From Bryobacterales bacterium (GTDB lineage: Bacteria; Acidobacteriota; Terriglobia; Bryobacterales; Bryobacteraceae), in NCBI GenBank assembly GCA_016713735.1, contig JADJOP010000019.1, positions 62,001-126,000 on the forward strand: a DNA stretch of 64,000 nt, written 5' to 3'. The translations under genes and the position numbers were made by a program. Each line of letters starts with the position of its first letter. Position 1 is the first letter of the stretch. A model generated the notes under the pieces. That model did not search any database. It saw nothing but the letters and a program-made list of their open reading frames with translations, and was not told the DNA's origin. This document shows positions 57,561 to 64,000 of this stretch, piece by piece.

Positions 57561-58586
57561 CTATCTCAACCATTCGTCGATGTGCTCGCGCACGAACGTG
57601 TCGTCGTTCAGGTGCGGGTAGCTTGCATACACCCGGTCGATCTCATCCATCTGGCCGGGAGACAAATCCTCATTTGCGTCGAGGCACCAGCGCCCGCGCA
57701 GTAACCCCTGCCGGCGCAGCACCTCGTGGATGCCGGCGATGCAGCCGTGAAAACGGTTGGCCGCGTCGAAGAACGCCGCATTCGAGTCAGTCACTTCCAC
57801 GCCCAGCCGGAGCAGGGCGGGGAAGTCGCCCGCCCCGGCGCGCTGAACGCGTTCCAGCAATTCTACGGCACGCTGTGTCCAGCATGCCCAGTGGCCGAGC
57901 AGGCCGCCGCGGATGCGCAGCGTGCGGCCGCCGATGGGGAACTCCGTCATCAGGTCGGGCACAATGTTGTCGTCGTTGCCCGTGTATAGCGTGATCGCCT
58001 CGGCGCGGCCGCTTTCGGCCACGGCGCGCACCACGTCGAGCGTCTGATAACGGTTGAACGGGGCCATCTTGATGGCGACCACATTTTCGATTTCGGCAAA
58101 GCGGCGCCAGAACGAGTAGGGCAGTTCGCGGCCGCCCACGGCCGGCTGCAGGTAGAAGCCGAACACCGGCATCACGCTAGCCACCGCGCGGGCATGGTCC
58201 ACCATTTCGTCGAGCGTCGCCGATTTGAGCGCCGCCAGGCTGAGCAGCACACAGTCGTAACCCAGCTCGCGCGCGAGTTCCGCTTCGCTCACGGCCTGCT
58301 TCGTAGGGCCGACCACTCCGGCCACCATCACCAACTTGTCGCGCCGGCCCGAACGCCGCGCCTCTTCCATCGCCAGTGACAGCACGGGACGGAACAGCCC
58401 GACCTTCTCGTCGCGAATGGCGAACTGCGTGGTATGGACTCCAACCGCCAGTCCGCCTGCGCCCGCCGATATGTAATAGCGCGTCAACGCCCGCTGATGT
58501 GGCTCATCGAGCTTGCGTTCCGCTGTGAGCGCTAGCGGGTGGGCGGGTATGGCCACGCCGCGGGCCACGAGATCGTGCCAGGCCAT
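57561..58586 (-). CDS. DapA-family aldolase/synthase
   Basis: A 341-residue (beta/alpha)8 protein of the DHDPS/N-acetylneuraminate-lyase family. It has SAGAGGLAVGVHTTQF (family GTTGE region altered), VVGPTKQAVSEAELARELGYDCVLL, a Tyr in FGFYLQPAVGG and the Schiff-base lysine in VVAIKMAPFNRYQ. It is longer and more divergent than true DapA (about 295 residues), and the first motif lacks GTTGE, so it is likely a sugar-acid or keto-acid aldolase, not the lysine enzyme. It overlaps the epimerase gene by one base (TGATG), forming a catabolic pair. Confidence 0.82.
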   Translation of the reverse strand: MAWHDLVARGVAIPAHPLALTAERKLDEPHQRALTRYYISAGAGGLAVGVHTTQFAIRDEKVGLFRPVLSLAMEEARRSGRRDKLVMVAGVVGPTKQAVSEAELARELGYDCVLLSLAALKSATLDEMVDHARAVASVMPVFGFYLQPAVGGRELPYSFWRRFAEIENVVAIKMAPFNRYQTLDVVRAVAESGRAEAITLYTGNDDNIVPDLMTEFPIGGRTLRIRGGLLGHWACWTQRAVELLERVQRAGAGDFPALLRLGVEVTDSNAAFFDAANRFHGCIAGIHEVLRRQGLLRGRWCLDANEDLSPGQMDEIDRVYASYPHLNDDTFVREHIDEWLR

Positions 58587-59608
58587 CAGAACTTCCCATC
58601 CCGCACTTCAAAGTGCGTCGGCTTGCCCAGCGCGCGGCCGCCCGCGCCGATCCACTGCGCCGTCGTTTCGATCAGTTCGGCCACGCTCACCGTGGGATAG
58701 CCGAACATCTGGAAGCAGCGCGCGGCGTTGTTGAGCAGGGCGCGTGGCGACTCTTCGCCCGTGAATTCGGGCGTGACGCCGAAGTGGCGGCCGAACTCGC
58801 GCGCGACCCAACGGACGCTGAGCGTTTCCGGTCCGGTGAGGTTCAACACGAGCGGCGGCGAGGAGGCGTGCAGCAGAGAGCGCAGGCACACTGAGTTGGC
58901 GTCGCCCTGCCAGATGACGTTGGCGTTGCCCATGGAAACGTCGACAGGTTCGCGCGCGAACACCTTGCTGCCGATGTCGAACAGCACGCCGTAGCGCATC
59001 TCGACGGCGTAGTTCAGGCGTAGAAGAGTGACGGGCGTGCCATTCTCCTGGGAGAAATGCGTGAACATGCGTTCGCGGCCGAGGGCAGAGATGGCGTACT
59101 CGCCAACAGGTTCGGTGGGCGTCTCTTCGGTGGCGCCGCCGGAGGTGACGGGGACGAACGGGTATACGTTGCCGCTGGAGAACGACACGATGCGCGACGA
59201 GCGGAACCGCTCGGCCACGCGTCCGGGCAGGTAGGTGTTCATGGCCCAGGTGTAGCCTTCGTCGCCCGTTGAGCCAAACTTGCGGGCCGCCATGTAGATG
59301 ACGTTGGGCGCCTCGGGAAGACCGGCCAGGTCGTCCTCGTCGAGCAGGTTGGCCGGGATCGTTTTTACGCCCGCCTGTTCGAGCAGCGTCCGCGCGCGTT
59401 CATCGCTGAAGCGCGACGCGCCGATCACCTGGTGCGGCACGCCCGCCGCCCGTGCCGCTTTGACGGCACGCAGGGCCAATGAGGGACCCATCTTGCCGCC
59501 AACGCCCAGCAGCAGCAGATCGCCGCCCCACTGCCGCGCGGCGTCAATGTCGGCCTCGTTTGGCGAGCTCAGCGCCTCTTCCAACTCCACTTCGTTGCGA
59601 ATGATCAC
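58586..59608 (-). CDS. NAD-dependent epimerase/dehydratase family protein
   Basis: A 340-residue extended short-chain dehydrogenase. The Rossmann motif is altered (LLLLGVGGKMGPSLALRAVKAA rather than GxxGxxG), with NVIYMAARKFGST, SFSSGNVYPF and the catalytic Tyr-x3-Lys position EYAISALGRERMF (Tyr with Arg). TLLRLNYAVEMRYG and LNLTGPETLSVRWVARE follow. The Lys to Arg change and loose glycine motif make the exact reaction uncertain. It sits between adenosine-specific kinase (ATGA overlap, upstream) and the DapA-like gene (TGATG, downstream), so sugar-acid metabolism is plausible. Confidence 0.78.
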   Translation of the reverse strand: MIIRNEVELEEALSSPNEADIDAARQWGGDLLLLGVGGKMGPSLALRAVKAARAAGVPHQVIGASRFSDERARTLLEQAGVKTIPANLLDEDDLAGLPEAPNVIYMAARKFGSTGDEGYTWAMNTYLPGRVAERFRSSRIVSFSSGNVYPFVPVTSGGATEETPTEPVGEYAISALGRERMFTHFSQENGTPVTLLRLNYAVEMRYGVLFDIGSKVFAREPVDVSMGNANVIWQGDANSVCLRSLLHASSPPLVLNLTGPETLSVRWVAREFGRHFGVTPEFTGEESPRALLNNAARCFQMFGYPTVSVAELIETTAQWIGAGGRALGKPTHFEVRDGKF

Positions 59609-60087
59609 CGTTTGTATCCGATCTTGCGCAGGAACCCGCGGCGCGCCTCGGCGTCGGCCGCCGTTTCGACGCCTTTGGGCGATTCACCGTCGATCACGCC
59701 GAGAATGCCGCGCCCTTGCGCTGTTTCGGCCACGATCACCTCCACCGGATTGGCCGTGGCGCAATAGAGGCCCACCACTTCCGGGACGTCTTTGATGCGT
59801 CCCAGGATGTTGAGCGGGAAGCCATCGCGCAGGACGACATAGAAGGTGTGGCCCGCGGCGACGGCCTGAGCCATTCCGGCGGCCGCCGTTTTCAATGCGT
59901 CGTCGTTGCCGTCGACGCGAATCAGGCACGGCCCGGAGGCCTCGCTGAAGGCCACGCCGAACTTCATCTGCGGCACCGTATTCACGATGGCTTCATAGAT
60001 GTCTTCCACCGTTTTGATGAAGTGCGACTGCCCGACGATGATGTTGGCGCCGTCGGGGATGGCCAGCCTCACGCTCTTCAGTTCCAT
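59605..60087 (-). CDS. Adenosine-specific kinase-family protein
   Basis: A 160-residue protein of the adenosine-specific kinase family (DUF355), known mainly from archaea and some bacteria. Characteristic stretches are NIIVGQSHFIKTVEDIYEAIV, KFGVAFSEASGPCLIRVDGND, GHTFYVVLRDGFPLNIL and YCATANPVEVIVAETAQGRGILGVIDG. Members bind nucleotides; the archaeal enzyme is described as phosphorylating adenosine, which I have not verified for bacterial homologues. First gene of the minus-strand cluster, overlapping the epimerase gene by four bases. Confidence 0.85.
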   Translation of the reverse strand: MELKSVRLAIPDGANIIVGQSHFIKTVEDIYEAIVNTVPQMKFGVAFSEASGPCLIRVDGNDDALKTAAAGMAQAVAAGHTFYVVLRDGFPLNILGRIKDVPEVVGLYCATANPVEVIVAETAQGRGILGVIDGESPKGVETAADAEARRGFLRKIGYKR

Positions 60088-60142
60088 AACTCGATCAGCT
60101 TAACAAACGCGGGCGGGGAAGCCCTCCCGTTCACCCCCTCGC

Positions 60143-60148
60143 TATCAT
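60143..60148 (+). promoter_or_regulatory. rnr: Candidate -10 box TATCAT for rnr
   Basis: TATCAT ends eight bases before the GTG at 60157 with no ribosome-binding site. Confidence 0.4.
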
Positions 60149-60156
60149 GGAGTCTC

Positions 60157-62316
60157 GTGGCCCGCACCTCTTCAGCCCCGCTCACCGGACGCCTCTCGGT
60201 TCACCGCGACGGGTTTGGCTTCGTAATACCCGATCAACCCAAGGAGGCGGCGAAGTATGGTGTCGACGGCGATATCTTCCTGCCTCCGGCCCAGGCCGCG
60301 CGGGCCATGCACGGCGATCGCGTGGCGGTCCGCATCCTGCGGCGCGGGCGCTTTGGGCGCATGGAAGCAGAGATTCTGAAGATCATCGAGCGCGCGCACA
60401 CGTCGCTGGTGGGGCGCGTGCGGCTGCGGCGGCGCAAGATTTACATCGAGCCATACGACGACCGCATTCAGCATTGGATCGAGGTGCCGCCCACGCTGGC
60501 GCTGCCGAAAGGCGGGGTGAATGTGAACCGCGTGGCCGCCCCCACGCTCGAGGTGCGCACGGTGGAGGATCTGGAAGGGCTGGTGGTGAACGCCGACCTC
60601 ATCGAGTTCCCCTCGAACACGTCGGACGGCGCGGCGCGCATCACGGAGATTCTGGGCGAGGCCGACGATTTCGGCATCGACGTGGAAATCACGATCCGCA
60701 AGTTTCATATTCCGCATCGCTATCCGCCCGAGGTGCTGGACCAGGCGCTGGCCATCGCGGCCGAAATTCCAGATGCCGAACTGGCGCGGCGGCGTGATTT
60801 CCGCGCGCTCGACATCGTCACCATCGACGGCGAAACGGCACGCGATTTCGATGATGCGGTGTGGGTGGAACTTCTTCCCAATGGCCACTACGCGCTCCAG
60901 GTGCACATTGCCGACGTCTCGCATTACGTTCGCCCCGGCACGCCTATCGACAACGAAGCCGCCATGCGCGGCACCTCGGTGTACTTCCCCGATCGCGCCG
61001 TGCCGATGCTGCCGCTGGAACTCTCGACGAACATCTGCTCGCTTCGGCCGCACGAGGACCGGCTCGTGCTGTCGGTGCTGCTCGAGATTGACCGCAACGG
61101 CGACATCCTCACCCAGGAGTTCTGCCGCGGCGTCATCCGCAGCGCCGAGCGTATGACCTACACGAACGTCCACCTGGTGCTGGAAGGCGATGCCGCGTTG
61201 CCCGAGGTGGCGGCCTTGCGCGAACGGTATGCGTCGTTGTTGCCGCGGTTCGAGCAGATGCGCGACCTCGCACTCATCCTGAACAAGAAGCGTACGCGGC
61301 GCGGCTCGATTGACTTTGATCTGCCCGAGGCGGTGATCGAGTTCGACGAGATGGGCGAGATGACCGGCGTCTCGCGTGGGCCCCGCAACATTGCGAACCG
61401 GTTGATCGAGGAGTTCATGCTGGCGGCCAACGAGGCCGTCGCTTCGCATCTGGAGGCCGCCGAGTTGCCGTCTATCTACCGCATCCACGAGAAGCCCGAT
61501 CCGAAGCGCGTGATGGAATTTGAAGACATCGCCGTGCGGTTCGGCTTATCGCTTGGCATTGGCGCGCTCAAGGTGAAGCGCTTCCCGGTGACCACGCGCC
61601 ACACCGACGGCCGCAAGACGCAACGCGACATCACCATCCCCGACACCGAACTCGCCATCACACCGAAGCACTACCAGAAGCTGATCGCGCATCTGGAAGG
61701 CCGTCCGGAGGAGCGCATCCTGCACTACCTGATGCTGCGCTCACTGAAGCAGGCGCGCTATTCGGCCGACAACGTGGGGCACTTCGCCCTCGCCGCCGAC
61801 ACCTACACGCATTTCACCTCGCCCATCCGCCGCTACCCCGACCTGCTCGTGCATCGTGTGCTGGGTGCGCTGTTTGACCAGGCCGGGCCGCCGTATACGC
61901 ACAACCAGTTGGCGCGGCTGGCTGACTCCTCATCGGAGACCGAACGACGCGCCGCCGACGCCGAACGGGAACTGGTGGAGTGGAAGAAGCTGCGCTTCAT
62001 GGCGAGTCACATTGGCGAGGAGTTCCCCGGCCTCATCATCAGCACAACGAAGTATGGCTTTTTCGTGGAGTTGGATGAGTGGTTTGTGGAAGGCCTCGTT
62101 CCCATCGACACGCTTCCCGGCGACCGCTTCTTCTTCCACGAAACGACGCGCACCATCATTGGGCAGCGCACCAAGCGCGAGTTCCGCATCGGCGAGCGGC
62201 TGACGGTGCGACTGGAGCGCATTGACACGGTGGCCCGCAAGCTGCAGTTCGGCATCCTCGCTCCGGCGCCCCCGCCAGGTAAAAAGAAAAAGAAAGGCCC
62301 CTCATGGCAAGTGTGA
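60157..62316 (+). CDS. rnr: Ribonuclease R
   Basis: A 719-residue RNB-family 3'-5' exoribonuclease that degrades structured RNA. It has cold-shock domains at the N-terminus (GRLSVHRDGFGFVIPD), the RNB catalytic motif TIDGETARDFDDAVW (Asp cluster), HIADVSHYVRPGTPIDNEAA and RGTSVYFPDRAVPMLP. HFTSPIRRYPDLLVHR is the signature second half, and a C-terminal S1 domain (EEFPGLIISTTKYGFFVEL) is followed by a basic tail GKKKKKGPSW. A GTG start; the frame is open upstream into sequence antisense to the kinase gene, which is discarded. It overlaps yceH by 13 bases. Confidence 0.96.
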   Translation: MARTSSAPLTGRLSVHRDGFGFVIPDQPKEAAKYGVDGDIFLPPAQAARAMHGDRVAVRILRRGRFGRMEAEILKIIERAHTSLVGRVRLRRRKIYIEPYDDRIQHWIEVPPTLALPKGGVNVNRVAAPTLEVRTVEDLEGLVVNADLIEFPSNTSDGAARITEILGEADDFGIDVEITIRKFHIPHRYPPEVLDQALAIAAEIPDAELARRRDFRALDIVTIDGETARDFDDAVWVELLPNGHYALQVHIADVSHYVRPGTPIDNEAAMRGTSVYFPDRAVPMLPLELSTNICSLRPHEDRLVLSVLLEIDRNGDILTQEFCRGVIRSAERMTYTNVHLVLEGDAALPEVAALRERYASLLPRFEQMRDLALILNKKRTRRGSIDFDLPEAVIEFDEMGEMTGVSRGPRNIANRLIEEFMLAANEAVASHLEAAELPSIYRIHEKPDPKRVMEFEDIAVRFGLSLGIGALKVKRFPVTTRHTDGRKTQRDITIPDTELAITPKHYQKLIAHLEGRPEERILHYLMLRSLKQARYSADNVGHFALAADTYTHFTSPIRRYPDLLVHRVLGALFDQAGPPYTHNQLARLADSSSETERRAADAERELVEWKKLRFMASHIGEEFPGLIISTTKYGFFVELDEWFVEGLVPIDTLPGDRFFFHETTRTIIGQRTKREFRIGERLTVRLERIDTVARKLQFGILAPAPPPGKKKKKGPSWQV

Positions 62317-62966
62317 TCCTCGACGAGATCGAAGCCCGTGTCCTCGGCAGCATGATGGAGAAGGACCTCACCACGCCGGATTACTATCCGCTGTCGCTGA
62401 ACGCGCTCGTCAACGCCTGCAATCAGAAATCGAACCGCGACCCGATGACGAATTACGACGAGGAGACGGTGCTCGATGCCATTGAAAGGTTGCGTTCCAA
62501 GCATCTGGCGACGGTGCTCACGGGGGGAGAACACCGCGTGCCGAAGTATGGCCACCGCGTGTATGAGACGCTGAACCTCGGCCGGCGCGAGATTGCAGTG
62601 CTCACGCCGATGCTGCTGCGGGGGCCGAACACGCTCAATGAGCTGAAGGTCCGCACGGAGCGGATGTACAACTTCGATGACCATGACGCCGTGCTGAACG
62701 CGGTTCACAAGCTCGCCGAGCATGAGGGCGGGCCGATGGCGGTGGAGCTTCCACGCCAACCCGGCATGCGCGAGACGCGCTACACGCACCTGCTGTTTGG
62801 CGAGGCCGCGTTGCCGCCTGTCCACGCGCACGAACATGCCGATGGGCCGGCTGCCGCGCCTCGGGAGGAGCGGCTGGCTCACCTCGAATCGGAGGTGGCG
62901 GCGCTGAAGGGGGAGATGGCCGCCTTGCAGGCCCAGTTCGCGGATTTTCGCAAGCAGTTCGAATAG
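62304..62966 (+). CDS. YceH-family (DUF480) protein
   Basis: A 220-residue protein of the YceH/DUF480 family: two winged-helix domains, beginning VILDEIEARVLGSMMEKDLTTPDYYPLSLNALV and NQKSNRDPMTNYDEETVLDAI. TPMLLRGPNTLNELKVRTERMYNF starts the second. A C-terminal coiled coil (REERLAHLESEVAALKGEMAALQAQF) is typical of the family. Role unknown; winged helices suggest nucleic-acid binding. It overlaps the end of rnr by 13 bases, so the two are coupled. Confidence 0.9.
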   Translation: MASVILDEIEARVLGSMMEKDLTTPDYYPLSLNALVNACNQKSNRDPMTNYDEETVLDAIERLRSKHLATVLTGGEHRVPKYGHRVYETLNLGRREIAVLTPMLLRGPNTLNELKVRTERMYNFDDHDAVLNAVHKLAEHEGGPMAVELPRQPGMRETRYTHLLFGEAALPPVHAHEHADGPAAAPREERLAHLESEVAALKGEMAALQAQFADFRKQFE

Positions 62967-62970
62967 CGGC

Positions 62971-63999
62971 TTAGCGGAACAAGAGCGGCGTCAATTGGGC
63001 CAGGTAGCTCCGCCACACGCGCCAGGTGTGCGCCCCCTCGGTCTTAAGCAGCGTGTGCCGGATGCCGTTCTTCTGGAGGAGTTCGGCCAGTTGCTCGGCT
63101 CCGGCCATGGCGCGGTCGTCCTTGCCGCAGGCGATCCAGAGCAGCTTCAGCTTCTTATTGGTCCCGTCTCTGTCGGCGAGCACGGCTGACATGCGCTGCT
63201 CGAAGGCCTGGCGGTCCGCCGCGCCGCCTCCGCCGCCCACGCCCGCGCTGAAGACGGCTACCCAGCTGAAGAGATCGAGGTTGTGCAGGCCGATATTGAT
63301 GGACTGCCCGCCGCCCATGGAGAGTCCGGCGATGGCCCGGTTGCGCGCGCCAGGCGCGACGCGATAGCGCTTGTCGATCAGGGGAACGATGTTCTTCGTC
63401 ACGTCCTCTTCCATCAGTTGCGTGTTGCGTCCCCGGCTGCCCGTGGAGAGGTCATTCGGCGGCACGGTGTGGCCGTAGGGCATGACGACGAGCATCGGCT
63501 TCACTCTGCCCTCGGCGATGAGGTTGTCGAGGATGAAATTGGCGCGGCCGAACGCCGACCACTCGCCCTCGGTGTCGCCGTTGCCGTGCAGCAGATAGAG
63601 CACCGGGTAGCGCTCCTTGTCCCTCTCATATCCCGGCGGCGTGTAGACCATCACGCGGCGCGTGGCGCCGATCTGTGGCGATTGATACCAGTGGGCCTGC
63701 ACGCTGCCATGCGGCACGCCGCGCACCTCGTGCAAGCGGCCGCCGGGAATCTCGACCACGCTCACGCCCGCGCCGCGGGAGCTGGACTTGATGCGGTTGT
63801 TCACAGCGTCCAGCACGGTCATGCCGTCGACGGAAAACGTGTAGGAGTAGATGTCGGCGGGCACAGGGCCCACGGTGACGCTCCACACGCCGGCATCGCC
63901 CTTCGTGAGCTTCTCGGCCTGTGTCATCCACTCGCCGCGCACGGTCACCTCAGCCGCCTTGGGGGCGCGCAGCCGGAAGGTGACACGGCCATCGGCATG
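62971..63999 (-). CDS. Enterochelin-esterase-like hydrolase, N-terminus outside window
   Basis: The frame is open to the right edge of the window, so the N-terminus is missing; 342 residues are visible. The first 90 form an E-set/CBM48-like domain (FRLRAPKAAEVTVRGEWM, YSYTFSVDGMTVLDAVN). The catalytic part is an esterase-D/Fes-like alpha/beta hydrolase: RRVMVYTPPGYERDKERYPVLYLLHGNGDTEGEW, nucleophile elbow AGLSMGGGQS, and a final His in TEGAHTWRVWR. Such enzymes cleave feruloyl or acetyl esters of plant polysaccharides or siderophores. Its stop lies five bases from the convergent yceH stop. Confidence 0.87.
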   Translation of the reverse strand, partial: HADGRVTFRLRAPKAAEVTVRGEWMTQAEKLTKGDAGVWSVTVGPVPADIYSYTFSVDGMTVLDAVNNRIKSSSRGAGVSVVEIPGGRLHEVRGVPHGSVQAHWYQSPQIGATRRVMVYTPPGYERDKERYPVLYLLHGNGDTEGEWSAFGRANFILDNLIAEGRVKPMLVVMPYGHTVPPNDLSTGSRGRNTQLMEEDVTKNIVPLIDKRYRVAPGARNRAIAGLSMGGGQSINIGLHNLDLFSWVAVFSAGVGGGGGAADRQAFEQRMSAVLADRDGTNKKLKLLWIACGKDDRAMAGAEQLAELLQKNGIRHTLLKTEGAHTWRVWRSYLAQLTPLLFR

Positions 64000-64000
64000 C

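Noticed and set aside
57551..57700. SAM riboswitch upstream of metY
   Set aside because: Only ten bases separate metY from the upstream DapA-like gene, leaving no room for a leader.
1..64000. tRNA or rRNA genes
   Set aside because: Strings such as GGTTCGATCC at 26162 lie inside coding sequence and have no cloverleaf around them; no rRNA-like sequence was recognised.

Overview
The window is a GC-rich (roughly two-thirds G+C by eye), densely coded bacterial chromosome segment. It holds about 67 protein genes, no rRNA or tRNA that I could recognise, no CRISPR array, no integrase or transposase, and no clear prophage. The gene repertoire points to an acidobacterium, most likely of the Solibacter/Bryobacter group: a hybrid sensor kinase with a two-component-regulator propeller, secreted proteins with carboxypeptidase-regulatory-like domains, a PQQ-type propeller with an EF-hand, a TAT-exported Gfo/Idh/MocA oxidoreductase, WG repeats, cyclase-family hydrolases and a type I sulfatase. 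That taxonomic placement is inference from gene content, not from a marker gene.

Layout. 1-5.6 kb: end of a TolC-type efflux protein, the replicative helicase dnaB, a DUF998 membrane protein, a CAP-domain protein, a secreted BamE-like protein, a hicBA toxin-antitoxin pair, a cupin, and a frameshifted small gene. 5.8-8.2 kb: ATPase and permease of a ribose-type sugar ABC transporter, with no binding protein in the window. 8.4-10.5 kb (minus): panB-panC and an isoprenylcysteine-methyltransferase-like membrane enzyme. 10.6-15.1 kb (plus): a tightly overlapping operon rpiB-like / deoC / GAF-GAF-PP2C phosphatase / lysA. The first two enzymes carry unusual N-terminal extensions suggestive of bacterial-microcompartment cargo. 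15.1-18.2 kb: a broken ygfZ, a four-helix membrane protein, a metallo-beta-lactamase-fold hydrolase, a small conserved protein and a secreted esterase. 18.2-25.7 kb (mostly plus): a CBM9-like protein, two tandem phosphohexomutase paralogues, an FtsB/DivIC-like protein, cutA, a cytochrome P460 and a sulfatase.

25.8-33.9 kb: a hybrid sensor kinase split by a one-base shift in a G6 run, a 976-residue protein of unknown function, a cyclase-family hydrolase and a DUF2059 protein. 33.9-39.9 kb (minus): a frameshifted monofunctional transglycosylase; a three-gene cluster of a LysW-like zinc-ribbon protein with an extremely acidic tail plus two secreted carboxypeptidase-regulatory-like proteins; DinB, LarE, a PQQ-like propeller, and a PAS-GGDEF protein whose GGDEF motif is degenerate. 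40.2-48.9 kb: oxidoreductase, cinA, secreted propeller proteins, a WG-repeat lipoprotein (frameshifted), nucleoside hydrolase, pgpA and an SGNH hydrolase (frameshifted). 48.9-64 kb: a phosphodiesterase, yacG-rimO, a second cyclase, a CpaE-like ATPase, a four-gene minus-strand cluster (adenosine-specific kinase, epimerase, DapA-like, frameshifted metY), rnr, yceH and a partial esterase.

Three window-wide patterns stand out. First, many first genes of transcription units have a TANNNT hexamer ending only 5-9 bases before the start codon and no Shine-Dalgarno, while genes inside operons use overlapping ATGA/TGATG starts or GGAGG. This suggests widespread leaderless transcription. Second, seven genes are each broken by a net single-base indel while the rest of the reading frame is intact, which looks more like assembly error than decay. 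Third, the plus strand is strongly C-rich up to about 11 kb and strongly G-rich from about 17 to 53 kb whichever strand is coding, so the skew changes sign within the window.
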